Shown here: positions 1 through 6,921 of the stretch, in pieces
Layout of the letters: every line of letters begins with the position of its first letter
How positions within the stretch are numbered: position 1 is the first letter of the stretch
Origin: an uncultured Collinsella sp.
Lineage (GTDB): Bacteria; Actinomycetota; Coriobacteriia; Coriobacteriales; Coriobacteriaceae
Assembly: GCA_900551555.1 (NCBI GenBank)
Contig: URWC01000048.1
Span: forward strand, 1 to 11,665
DNA length: 11,665 bases
Reading direction: 5' to 3'
Notes under the pieces: model-generated
What the model saw: the letters and a program-made list of their open reading frames with translations, nothing else
Told to the model about the DNA's origin: nothing
Databases searched by the model: none
Position numbers and translations under genes: made by a program

Positions 1-41
1 TGCTCAACCTGCGGGGTAATGTCAGCAACCAAGCCGAAAAC

Positions 42-80
42 AAAAAAGGCCGAAGTCCCGAAGGGCTTCGGCCTTTGCTT
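42..80 (-). terminator. Rho-independent terminator of the ndpA-like gene
   Basis: Positions 45-55 pair perfectly with 66-76 (AAAGGCCGAAG / CTTCGGCCTTT), and an inner CCC-GAA-GGG extends the hairpin. Read on the minus strand, the stem is followed by a T run (TTTTTTG). It lies about 25 bases past the stop codon at 104. Bases 1-40 beyond it hold nothing I can assign. Confidence 0.85.
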
Positions 81-103
81 TCTCGCTGTAGGCGCAACGC
101 AAC

Positions 104-1108
104 TTATCGATTCTCGATGCTACCGATATTTTTGAGCTCGATGGAGATGAGGCCGTTGGGCTCATTGACGAACTCAATGTACTCGGAATTCGAACCCATC
201 TCGGCCGGGAAGCTGATCTCGATGCCCGTGTCGGTACGGATCTTGTGGTTGCGCACCGCCGCGCGTTCGACCTGCTTGCGCTCCACGGGCACACGCTCAG
301 GCACCTTCTCCTCAGTCAGTGCCGCGCGCACGCTCTCCTTGATAACCGGCTCGTCCTCAAAGACCTCATCGACGATATCCCAAGGGGGCAGTTCCTCGTC
401 ATCCTCAACTTTCTCGGCAACAGCAGCCTTAACCTTGGCGAGTGCTACAGCCGTGTTGGCACCGTGCTCCTCGGCGACTTCCTCGACCACACGCGTCACG
501 GTGTCGATGACCTCCTTGCCCGATACCCCCGTGTCGCACTGCAGCAGGCCATCGGGAATGAGCATGCGATCCTCGCCGGCAATCTTGCGCTTCTTATCCA
601 CATAGCCGATCTCCATGGTGCTTGCACGCACGATTGCATAGCTCGGCACCTTTTGCGAGGGATTCGGCAGAATGGCGTAGTGGCGCGCAATGTCGTTGCG
701 CACCTCGCCCTCTTCGCGACCCACCTCGTGCATAAAAGCCTGCTTGGAGCCCAGCAGCATCACGGCAAACCAGCGGGCATCCTCATCGTCATCAAAGTCC
801 GCCACAAGCACGTCAGTGGACTCGGCTTTCTCGGCCTTGGTAAGTTCGGAAGAGATGAACTCCGCAATCTGCTGAGACAGGTCCACGAACTCACGCTCAC
901 CAAAGAAATAGCCCTTGAGCTCGCCGCCGAATGCGGAGTTCTCGGCAAACGTGGCACGCTTGTTATCAGCCGAGGTACGAGCGCGCCGCAGGTGCGTGGT
1001 TACGAAATTACGCACGGTGCGGCTCTCGATATCGAGCTCGCGCTGGCTCATAACGTTGACGGCAGAGTCAAAGTCCAGGATATGCAGAATCGCGTGATTG
1101 ATTTTCAT
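104..1108 (-). CDS. Nucleoid-associated protein, NdpA/YejK family (37-kDa)
   Basis: About 334 residues, close to the usual length of the family (E. coli YejK is 335). The opening KINHAILHILDFDS matches the family's characteristic first strand (Ile-Leu-His-Ile-Leu-Asp). It is followed by the SQREL and DIES segments and a central GSKQAFMHEV block that fits the PF04245 pattern. Family members are cytoplasmic proteins that co-purify with the nucleoid; their molecular function is poorly defined, so no more specific role is claimed. In this protein the segment around residues 235-290 is rich in Glu, Val and Pro and may be a linker before the conserved C-terminal block (HKIRTDTGIEISFP). An upstream in-frame ATG at 1117 would add three residues. 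The ATG at 1108 is preferred because a GGA lies 9 bases before it and because it leaves the N-terminus in the usual form. The gene is monocistronic, with a terminator at 42-80. Confidence 0.85.
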   Translation of the reverse strand: MKINHAILHILDFDSAVNVMSQRELDIESRTVRNFVTTHLRRARTSADNKRATFAENSAFGGELKGYFFGEREFVDLSQQIAEFISSELTKAEKAESTDVLVADFDDDEDARWFAVMLLGSKQAFMHEVGREEGEVRNDIARHYAILPNPSQKVPSYAIVRASTMEIGYVDKKRKIAGEDRMLIPDGLLQCDTGVSGKEVIDTVTRVVEEVAEEHGANTAVALAKVKAAVAEKVEDDEELPPWDIVDEVFEDEPVIKESVRAALTEEKVPERVPVERKQVERAAVRNHKIRTDTGIEISFPAEMGSNSEYIEFVNEPNGLISIELKNIGSIENR

Positions 1109-1146
1109 ATACGGCATTCCGTTCTAGATCGATTTCGGCACGAACC

Positions 1147-1152
1147 AGTATA
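1147..1152 (-). promoter_or_regulatory. Candidate -10 box for the ndpA-like gene
   Basis: Minus-strand TATACT matches five of six consensus bases and lies about 38 bases before the start codon at 1108, leaving room for a short leader. No good -35 hexamer is visible 16-18 bases upstream, so this is only a candidate. Confidence 0.35.
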
Positions 1153-1182
1153 GCGGTCGATCCCGCCCCAGGCGCATCGAAG

Positions 1183-1217
1183 ATTGGTGCATCGGGGACA
1201 GGTTGCTTTGCACCAAT
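1183..1217 (+). repeat. REP-like palindromic element, copy 1
   Basis: Perfect 8-base arms (ATTGGTGC at 1183-1190, GCACCAAT at 1210-1217) enclose a 19-base core containing GGGGACAGGTTGCTTT. A related copy lies in the opposite orientation at 2411-2441. The arrangement of short palindromic arms around a GGGGACAG-type core resembles repetitive extragenic palindromes mobilised by RAYT (Y1-transposase-like) proteins. The element ends 3 bases from the stop codon of the hydrolase gene (1220-1222). Confidence 0.6.
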
Positions 1218-1219
1218 GG

Positions 1220-2380
1220 TTAGCGCAGGAGCTCGGACTGCCAAGCCTCGAGCTGTTCTGCCAAGCTCTTGCCGGCAGCGGGCATGTCGATCTGGGGACG
1301 TTTGGGCAGAAGCGCACACTTAAGAATCGCAACGATAGTCTGCGAGACAAAGCGTCGCGTATCCTTGTCAAAGCCTTGCGCAGCCTGGAGCATCACGGGC
1401 AGGCTCTCGCGCAGATTCCCAGCGATATCCGCAAACCGCTCAGCACCCGTAGCCTCAAGCACGGAGAACAACGCATCTACAAAACGCTCGCGCTCGCTAG
1501 GCGACACCGCAAGCAGCATCTCGCGAATGGAGCCATCAACGTATCGAGCACCGGCGGACAGGCGCTCACAGTACACGAAGTCGCGACCATCAACCACCCA
1601 GCTAAAGGGATTATGCTGAAGCAGGCTGAACTCGGTGCTCTCAACGATGGCATAGTCCTCCTGTGTCTCGAACATCATGCCAAAGATCGACGACCGAGGT
1701 AGCGTCTTGTCGATTCGACCGGATAGGTCGGCGAAGGCGTTGCCGCTCAGAAACTCCTCGACGAAGCCCGGACCATCATGGGAATACGCCCGTTCGATTC
1801 GCTCACGGGCGACATCGGGGCACATCGCCGCACCGTACACCGCAAGGTTTCCACCCTTGGAATGACCTCCGCACAAAAGCGGCCCGTCAATCGCATCCGC
1901 CGCCTCGTCTACATAACGCGCCGCGGATTCCTGGGCCGGCACAGGACACCGGAACGCCATGTTAAAGTCCTCTTTCCAGCCCACAATCGTGCTGTCGGTC
2001 CCCCGGAAGGCAAGATAGCTAAACCCCGCCGGAAATCGGAACGTCATGGCCGCAAACTGCTCCGTTGTCTCGGCATCACTCACGCTACGATAGCCGCAAA
2101 CACGAACGCCACGGTAGCGAGGGCTTGCTGCCACAGCCTCCAACAGGGCACGGCTCCCCTCCGGATCCCACAGGTCGCCAATCATGTCTTGGTAGCACTC
2201 GGCGCGCAGCAGCTCGCGTACGTCTAGGCCCTGCCAGTTCGTCAGCTCCGCCATATCACCCGGCAAACGCAAATAGGACAACCACGCAAAGACCAGGCTA
2301 TCCACCGCGCAGAACGGCCGTTCCTCAAACGGATCAAACGCCGTCTGGGCATAGGTCAAAAAATTAGGCGAATCCGACAT
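1220..2380 (-). CDS. DUF2974 / Mbeg1-like alpha/beta-hydrolase
   Basis: 386 residues with no signal peptide or membrane segment. The alpha/beta-hydrolase signature is complete. FRGTDST (residues 125-131) resembles the oxyanion-loop motif of class 3 lipases. GHSKGG (172-177) is the nucleophile elbow, with Ser174 as nucleophile. The triad Asp is probably Asp202 in HDGPGF, and the triad His is probably in the later QHNPFSW motif. A Lys after the nucleophilic Ser (GHSKG) is typical of the DUF2974 (PF11187) group rather than true lipases. Family members are annotated as lipase-like, but their substrate is unknown. The reading frame is open upstream to about 2584. The ATG at 2380 is chosen because GGGAGGG precedes it at good spacing and because the upstream extension is low-complexity antisense of ldh. 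Both ends of the gene abut REP-like elements. The gene is probably monocistronic and no terminator was found after it. Confidence 0.85.
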   Translation of the reverse strand: MSDSPNFLTYAQTAFDPFEERPFCAVDSLVFAWLSYLRLPGDMAELTNWQGLDVRELLRAECYQDMIGDLWDPEGSRALLEAVAASPRYRGVRVCGYRSVSDAETTEQFAAMTFRFPAGFSYLAFRGTDSTIVGWKEDFNMAFRCPVPAQESAARYVDEAADAIDGPLLCGGHSKGGNLAVYGAAMCPDVARERIERAYSHDGPGFVEEFLSGNAFADLSGRIDKTLPRSSIFGMMFETQEDYAIVESTEFSLLQHNPFSWVVDGRDFVYCERLSAGARYVDGSIREMLLAVSPSERERFVDALFSVLEATGAERFADIAGNLRESLPVMLQAAQGFDKDTRRFVSQTIVAILKCALLPKRPQIDMPAAGKSLAEQLEAWQSELLR

Positions 2381-2398
2381 GGCCCTCCCATCAACTAT

Positions 2399-2410
2399 GG
2401 TGCATTGGGG
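2399..2410 (+). repeat. Half-copy of the REP-like element
   Basis: GGTGCATTGGGG is identical at 11 of 12 bases to the left half of copy 1 (1186-1197) and is in the same orientation. It directly adjoins the full inverted copy at 2411-2441, which suggests a compound or partly deleted element just upstream of the hydrolase gene. Confidence 0.4.
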
Positions 2411-2441
2411 TGGTGCAAAGTAACCTGACCCCCTCGCACCA
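2411..2441 (-). repeat. REP-like palindromic element, copy 2 (inverted)
   Basis: Arms TGGTGC (2411-2416) and GCACCA (2436-2441) enclose a 19-base core. The reverse complement of that core agrees with copy 1 (1183-1217) at 14 of 19 positions. Counting the arms, 26 of 31 bases match. It lies between the ldh terminator and the start of the hydrolase gene, so the two copies bracket that gene in opposite orientations. Confidence 0.6.
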
Positions 2442-2477
2442 AAAAGGCGCCCGGACCGTGTGGCCCGGACGCCTTTC
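2441..2477 (-). terminator. Rho-independent terminator of ldh
   Basis: AAAGGCG at the left pairs with CGCCTTT at the right. Inner CCGG/CCGG and CC/GG pairs are separated by two C-A type mismatches, and the loop is GTGT. On the minus strand the stem ends in TTTTT. It starts about 30 bases after the ldh stop codon at 2508. Confidence 0.85.
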
Positions 2478-2507
2478 ATTGTAGCCTGTTGCCCAAAAGA
2501 GCTTGAT

Positions 2508-3458
2508 TTAGCAGGAGAAGTCGACGCTGTCGATGATGTCCTTGAGGGCCTTGGCGGAGGCGGTGAGCTCATGCTGCTCGTCATCGTTCAGCGGCACGGG
2601 AACGCGGCAGACAACGCCGTCGCGGCCAACGACCGTCGGCATGGAGATGGCCAGATCGGACAGGCCGTACTCGCCCACCATGAGCGAGGAAACGGGCAGA
2701 ACGGTCTGCTCGTCACGCATGACGGCAGTGCAGATGCGCTTGACGGCCATGGCGACGCCGTAGTAGGTGGCGTGCTTCTTCTCGATGATGGTATAGGCGG
2801 AGTTCTTGACGTCCTCGGCGATGCGCTTCTCGGCAGCCTCATGCTCCAGATGACCGTGAAGCTCGCAGAAGGTGTTCAGCGGCACGCCGGCAACCTGGGC
2901 GCTGGACCAAGCGACGAACTCGGAGTCGCCGTGCTCGCCCATGACATAGGCCTGGACATCGCGCGGGTCAACCTCGACGTGGGCACCAAGCATCTGCTGC
3001 AGACGGCCGGTGTCGAGCACGGTACCGGAGCCGATGACATGGCCCTCGGGCAGGCCGGACATCTTGATGGCGGCATAGGTCAGAACATCGACCGGGTTGG
3101 AGACGATGAGCAGGATGCCGTCGAAGCCGGACTTCTTAATCTCGGGGATAATGGACTTAAAGATGTTGACGTTCTTGTTGACCAGGTCCAGGCGGGTCTC
3201 ACCGGGCTTCTGGGCAGCACCGGCGGTGACGACGATCATGGCGGCGTCGGCGACATCGGAATAATCGCCGGCGTAGATCTTCATCGGCTCGGCAAACGTC
3301 ATGCCGTGCGCGATATCCAGGGCCTCACCCTCGGCACGGTTCTTGTCCACGTCGATGAGGACCATCTCGGAGAACAGACCACTCTGCATCAGTGCGAACG
3401 CCGAAGACGAACCGACGAAACCGCAGCCGACAATAGCGACCTTCTTCTCGTTAACCAT
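2508..3458 (-). CDS. ldh: L-lactate dehydrogenase
   Basis: 316 residues, the usual length for bacterial L-LDH. The enzyme reduces pyruvate to lactate with NADH in the cytoplasm and regenerates NAD during fermentation. The N-terminal Rossmann fold has GCGFVG (11-16), and Asp36 is placed to bind the adenosine ribose. The substrate loop AGAAQKPGETR (79-89) carries Gln83, the residue that marks LDH rather than malate dehydrogenase (which has Arg there), and catalytic Arg89. Asp149, Arg152 and His176 in GEHGDSE complete the active site. The fructose-1,6-bisphosphate ligands of allosteric LDHs (Arg173 and His188 in classical numbering) are both Gln here (Gln154, Gln169). The ATG at 3458 follows GGGAG at good spacing; an upstream in-frame extension to 3536 would precede the Rossmann fold with unrelated sequence. 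The gene has its own terminator at 2441-2477. Confidence 0.97.
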   Translation of the reverse strand: MVNEKKVAIVGCGFVGSSSAFALMQSGLFSEMVLIDVDKNRAEGEALDIAHGMTFAEPMKIYAGDYSDVADAAMIVVTAGAAQKPGETRLDLVNKNVNIFKSIIPEIKKSGFDGILLIVSNPVDVLTYAAIKMSGLPEGHVIGSGTVLDTGRLQQMLGAHVEVDPRDVQAYVMGEHGDSEFVAWSSAQVAGVPLNTFCELHGHLEHEAAEKRIAEDVKNSAYTIIEKKHATYYGVAMAVKRICTAVMRDEQTVLPVSSLMVGEYGLSDLAISMPTVVGRDGVVCRVPVPLNDDEQHELTASAKALKDIIDSVDFSC

Positions 3459-3484
3459 TAGAAACTCCCATCTCTCTCCACAAA

Positions 3485-3515
3485 CAAGCCGCCCGGGAAC
3501 GACCCGAGCGGCTTG
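3485..3515 (-). promoter_or_regulatory. Leader hairpin upstream of ldh (terminator- or attenuator-like)
   Basis: CAAGCCGC (3485-3492) pairs with GCGGCTTG (3508-3515), and CGGG (3494-3497) with CCCG (3503-3506), across one mismatch. On the minus strand it is followed only by TTTG, so termination would be weak. It sits 27 bases before the ldh start codon and about 145 bases after the aminotransferase stop. It could terminate the aminotransferase transcript or act in the ldh leader. A CATAAT -10-like hexamer lies upstream on the minus strand near 3546-3551, without a convincing -35. Confidence 0.5.
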
Positions 3516-3659
3516 CCGTAATCCCAATACATCCAATCGGGACTTTGATTATGCTCCTATTCGCAGCCAAAAATCGACCGTTTACCGAAATTGTTTGCAG
3601 TATTCGTAAAATAACTGCACGAAATCGGTTTCGAACTATTGACGAGCCAAAAAAGCTTT

Positions 3660-4823
3660 CTAATACAGGCCCGCCTCGCGAATGGCCTCGACAGCCAAAG
3701 CAATCTGATCGGGCGGCAGGACCAGCGCCATGCGCACGTGCCCCTCGCCCGAGGGGCCAAAGCTCGCGCCCGGCGTCACCACAACACCGGCCTTTTCCAT
3801 GAGCTCCTCGCAAAACGCCATGGAATCGGTGCGACCACCGGGAAGCTTGGCCCACACAAACATAGAGCCATGCGCGTTGGGACGCTCCCAGCCCAGGCCC
3901 TCAAGACCGTCGCACAGGGCATCGCGGCGTTCCTGGTACTTCAGACGCTGCGCCTCGACCTCATCGCGCGGACCGTTCAGGCACGCGATGGCGGCCTTCT
4001 GAATCGGGAAGAACATACCAAAGTCGATCTGGCCGCGCAGCTTGGCAAAGGCAGAGACCACATCCTCGCGACCGACCAAAAAGCCGATGCGGGCACCGGT
4101 GACGTTAAACGACTTGGAGAGCGAGAAGAACTCAACGCCCACCTCGAGCGCGCCGGGATACTGCAAGAAGCTGCCGCCCGGCTCGCCGTCGAACACGATG
4201 TCGGAGTATGCGTTGTCATGGACGATGAGCAGATCATGCTCGCGGGCAAAGGCGATAATCTCCTCGTAGACCTCGGGCGTACCCACCGAGCCGACCGGGT
4301 TGGCGGGCAACGACACGATCATATACTTGGCACGATCGGCAACCTCGGGATCGATGCCCGCCACATAGGGCAGGTAATTATGCTCGGCAACCAGCGGATA
4401 GTATTCGAGCTTGGCATCGGCGATCTTGGCACCCGCCTCAAAGACCGGGTAGCACGGATCGGGAACCAGAATGGTGTCACCCGGATCGAGCAGGGCCAGG
4501 CCCAAATGGCCCACGCCCTCCTGCGTGCCGTTGCACGACTGCACCATAGACGGCGTAATGCCCGAAACGCCAAAGCGGCGCCCATAGTAATCGCACACGG
4601 CCTGCTTGAGTTCGGGCAGGTCGCGCAGGGCATACTTCCACATCTCGGGATCTTGGGCTGCCTGCGTGAGCGCCTCGACCACATGGTCGTACGGCTTAAA
4701 GTCGGGCGTGCCCACGCTCATGTTGTAAATGGTCTTGCCCTGAGCCTTCAGCGCGAGAAGCTTGTTGTTGAGCGAGGCGAAGACCTCCGCGCCAAAGCGG
4801 TCGAGACGCTGCGATGCCTGCAT
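3660..4823 (-). CDS. Class I/II PLP-dependent aminotransferase (LL-diaminopimelate/aspartate aminotransferase-like)
   Basis: 387 residues, full length for fold-type I aminotransferases. The PLP lysine is Lys237 in SLSKSFNVTGARIGF. Asp203 and Tyr206 in HDNAYSD contact the cofactor ring, Asn175 lies in LPANPVGS, and Arg364 in GHVRMAL should bind the substrate alpha-carboxylate. The overall pattern, including the N-terminal SVGTPDF (36-42), resembles enzymes annotated as LL-diaminopimelate aminotransferases or general aspartate/alanine-type aminotransferases. The amino donor cannot be fixed from sequence alone, so no gene symbol is given. An upstream in-frame extension exists, but the ATG at 4823 has AAAGGTGG close before it and gives the normal N-terminus. 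It is cytoplasmic. It lies between nadE and ldh with a strong hairpin just before its ribosome-binding site. Confidence 0.9.
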   Translation of the reverse strand: MQASQRLDRFGAEVFASLNNKLLALKAQGKTIYNMSVGTPDFKPYDHVVEALTQAAQDPEMWKYALRDLPELKQAVCDYYGRRFGVSGITPSMVQSCNGTQEGVGHLGLALLDPGDTILVPDPCYPVFEAGAKIADAKLEYYPLVAEHNYLPYVAGIDPEVADRAKYMIVSLPANPVGSVGTPEVYEEIIAFAREHDLLIVHDNAYSDIVFDGEPGGSFLQYPGALEVGVEFFSLSKSFNVTGARIGFLVGREDVVSAFAKLRGQIDFGMFFPIQKAAIACLNGPRDEVEAQRLKYQERRDALCDGLEGLGWERPNAHGSMFVWAKLPGGRTDSMAFCEELMEKAGVVVTPGASFGPSGEGHVRMALVLPPDQIALAVEAIREAGLY

Positions 4824-4841
4824 GGTGCCACCTTTCGATAT

Positions 4842-4874
4842 GAAAAACGCGGCGCTCCGACAAGAGCGCCGCGC
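4842..4874 (-). terminator. Strong hairpin with T run between nadE and the aminotransferase gene
   Basis: CGCGGCGCTC (4848-4857) and GAGCGCCGCG (4864-4873) form a perfect 10-base GC-rich stem with a 6-base loop, followed on the minus strand by TTTTT. It is about 70 bases past the nadE stop and only about 25 bases before the aminotransferase start. It may simply terminate nadE. If the aminotransferase promoter lies at 4874-4941, the hairpin would instead sit in that gene's leader. Confidence 0.8.
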
Positions 4875-4884
4875 GATACGGGCC

Positions 4885-4913
4885 ATCAGATTGCAAAAGT
4901 GTAACGCTTGCAA
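4885..4913 (-). promoter_or_regulatory. Candidate promoter of the aminotransferase gene
   Basis: On the minus strand, TTGCAA (4908-4913) and TCTGAT (4885-4890) are separated by 17 bases; each matches four of six consensus bases. A second TTGCAA lies at 4891-4896. If real, transcription would start upstream of the terminator-like hairpin at 4848-4873. Confidence 0.3.
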
Positions 4914-4941
4914 CCCCCGTATTGGTTCAATTTAGCCAACC

Positions 4942-6921
4942 TTAGTCAACTGGATTGAGCGCGTCGATCTGCGCAAGCCACAGACGCGAGCTAGCGTCAC
5001 TCGGCATACGCCAATCGCCGCGCGGGCTGAGCGTCACCGAGCCCACCTTGGGACCATCGGGCAGGCAGCTGCGCTTAAACTGCTGGGCAAAGAAGCGACG
5101 GTAGAACGTACGTAGCCACGTGTGGACGGTCTTGGCGTCGTAGACGCCCTCGAAGCTCTTGAGCGCCATGCGGTAGATCTTGCCCGGCTCAAAGCCAAAA
5201 CGCAGCAGGTAGTAGAGGAAGTAGTCGTGCAACTCGTACGGGCCCACCAAATCCTCGGTCTTCTGCGCAATCTCGCCGTCGCCCGTGGGCGGCAGAAGCT
5301 CGGGGGACACCGGCGTATCGAGGATATCGAGCAAGACCTCGGCAATGCGCCCGCCAAAGACATCGGCGGCATAGCGTACCAGATGGCGCACAAGCGTCTT
5401 GGGCACGCTCGCGTTGACGGCGTACATGCTCATGTGGTCGCCGTTATAGGTAGCCCAGCCGAGCGCCAGCTCCGACAGGTCGCCCGTGCCAATGACAAAA
5501 CCGCCAGCCTGGTTGGCCAGATCCATCAGAATCTGCGTACGCTCGCGCGCCTGGCTGTTCTCGTAGGTCACGTCCTGCACAGCTGGATCATGCTCAATGT
5601 CCTTGAAGTGCTGCTCCACAGCCGCGTGGATCGAAACCTCGCGGAAGCTCACACCCAGGTCGCGAGCGAGCGACTCGGCATTCGACTTGGTGCGATGCGT
5701 CGTGCCGAAGCCGGGCATGGACACGGCTGTGATACCAGTGCGCGGCAGCCCCAGTGCATCGAAGGCACGCACGGTCACAAGCAGCGCTAGCGTGGAGTCC
5801 AAGCCGCCCGAAAGGCCGATAACCGCAGCCTTGGTACCCGTGTGGGCAAGGCGGGTCTTGAGGCCCGCAGTCTGCAGATCGAGGATCGTCTCGCAGCGCT
5901 CGGCCAAGTCGCCGTGGTCGACCGGCACAAAGGGCGCGCGCGGGAAAACGCGGTCTATGCCGAGCGCATCGCGCAGGACAGGCTCTTCGGCGAGCGAGCC
6001 CTCAAACGAGAACTCGACGGTCACGGCCTCCGGCGCATCGTCCGCGCGCGTCCATGTCGTCGAGCGACGGCGCTCAGCAACCAGGCGGTCAAGGTCAACG
6101 TCGGCGATGGCCATATCGCAGGTAAGCAGTTTGGTCGCGGCGAGCTTGGAGCCGTTTTCGTAGACGAGGTTCTCGCCCGCAAAGACCATGTCGGTCGTGG
6201 ACTCGCCCTCGCTCGCGTCCGCGTAGGCATAGGCGCAATACAGGCGCGCGCTCTGGTTGGAAATGAGGCTGCGGCGGTAATCCGCCTTACCGATAATCTC
6301 GTCCGAAGCCGACGGATTGAGGATCACCGTCGCACCGGCAAGCGCCATCTCGGTCGAAGGCGGCGCCGGTACCCACAGGTCCTCGCAAACCTCAACGCCC
6401 AGCACCATATCCTCGGCACCCTCATCACAGCAGCGGTAGACAAGTCCCGAACCCAGCGGAACCGGACCCTGACCGGCAAACTCGACCCACACGGGATCTG
6501 CGGGCGCCGGAGCAAACCAGCGGCGCTCGTAGAACTCGCCATAGTTGGGCAGATACTTCTTGGCCGTGAGGCCCAAAAGCTCGCCCGCACAGCACACGGC
6601 GGCACAGTTGTAAATATTCTCGGCAACTGCAACGGGAAGACCGATGGTAAAGACAATCGGCAGCTCACGGGTTTCATCGAGAACATGTGCCAGCGCGGTC
6701 TCGCAGGCATGCAGCAGCGTGCGGTTATGGAACAGATCGGCCGCGGTATAGCCGGTCAGGTTAAGCTCGGGCAGTACCAGCGCGCGAACGCCACGCCCGG
6801 CAGCATCGCGAACAGCCGCCAGCGCAACCTCGGCATTGCCCTCGACATCGGCCACGCGAATCCGCGGCGAGGCCGCCGCCACACGCAAAAAGCCATCAGA
6901 CTGAGAAAGGTGAAGATTCAT
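4942..6921 (-). CDS. nadE: Glutamine-dependent NAD+ synthetase (fused amidase and synthetase)
   Basis: 659 residues, the size of two-domain NadE enzymes such as that of Mycobacterium tuberculosis. It makes NAD from deamido-NAD with ATP and ammonia taken from glutamine, the last step of NAD biosynthesis. The N-terminal nitrilase-like glutaminase domain carries the Glu-Lys-Cys triad: Glu52 in LPELNLTGY, Lys121 in AKKYLPNYGEFYERR and Cys179 in VEVCEDLW. The synthetase domain has the PP-loop SGGLDS (371-376). Further conserved blocks are GTGDLSELALGWATYNGDHMS and the C-terminal KRSCLPDGPKVGSV. All key residues are present, so the enzyme should be active. The ATG at 6921 follows GGGAG with 7 bases between. 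The gene runs divergently from the membrane-protein gene at 7125. Confidence 0.97.
   Translation of the reverse strand: MNLHLSQSDGFLRVAAASPRIRVADVEGNAEVALAAVRDAAGRGVRALVLPELNLTGYTAADLFHNRTLLHACETALAHVLDETRELPIVFTIGLPVAVAENIYNCAAVCCAGELLGLTAKKYLPNYGEFYERRWFAPAPADPVWVEFAGQGPVPLGSGLVYRCCDEGAEDMVLGVEVCEDLWVPAPPSTEMALAGATVILNPSASDEIIGKADYRRSLISNQSARLYCAYAYADASEGESTTDMVFAGENLVYENGSKLAATKLLTCDMAIADVDLDRLVAERRRSTTWTRADDAPEAVTVEFSFEGSLAEEPVLRDALGIDRVFPRAPFVPVDHGDLAERCETILDLQTAGLKTRLAHTGTKAAVIGLSGGLDSTLALLVTVRAFDALGLPRTGITAVSMPGFGTTHRTKSNAESLARDLGVSFREVSIHAAVEQHFKDIEHDPAVQDVTYENSQARERTQILMDLANQAGGFVIGTGDLSELALGWATYNGDHMSMYAVNASVPKTLVRHLVRYAADVFGGRIAEVLLDILDTPVSPELLPPTGDGEIAQKTEDLVGPYELHDYFLYYLLRFGFEPGKIYRMALKSFEGVYDAKTVHTWLRTFYRRFFAQQFKRSCLPDGPKVGSVTLSPRGDWRMPSDASSRLWLAQIDALNPVD

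Noticed and set aside
1..40. Short open stretch on the minus strand at the left edge
   Set aside because: Only about 12 codons lie in the window beyond the terminator, with no start codon context; too short to call.
245..1153. Plus-strand reading frame of about 302 codons opposite the ndpA-like gene
   Set aside because: Shadow of a recognisable NdpA/YejK protein on the minus strand.
2460..3461. Long plus-strand reading frame opposite ldh
   Set aside because: It is fully antisense to a clear lactate dehydrogenase, has no family resemblance and reflects the third-base GC bias of the real gene.
3516..3659. Possible Rex (NADH-sensing) operator upstream of ldh
   Set aside because: Rex would be a natural regulator, but no TTGTGA/TCACAA-type dyad is present; GCAGT/ACTGC at 3597-3618 has only 5-base arms and does not fit.
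3639..4904. Long plus-strand reading frame opposite the aminotransferase
   Set aside because: Antisense shadow: the minus strand encodes a complete enzyme with all cofactor residues, and the plus-strand product resembles nothing.
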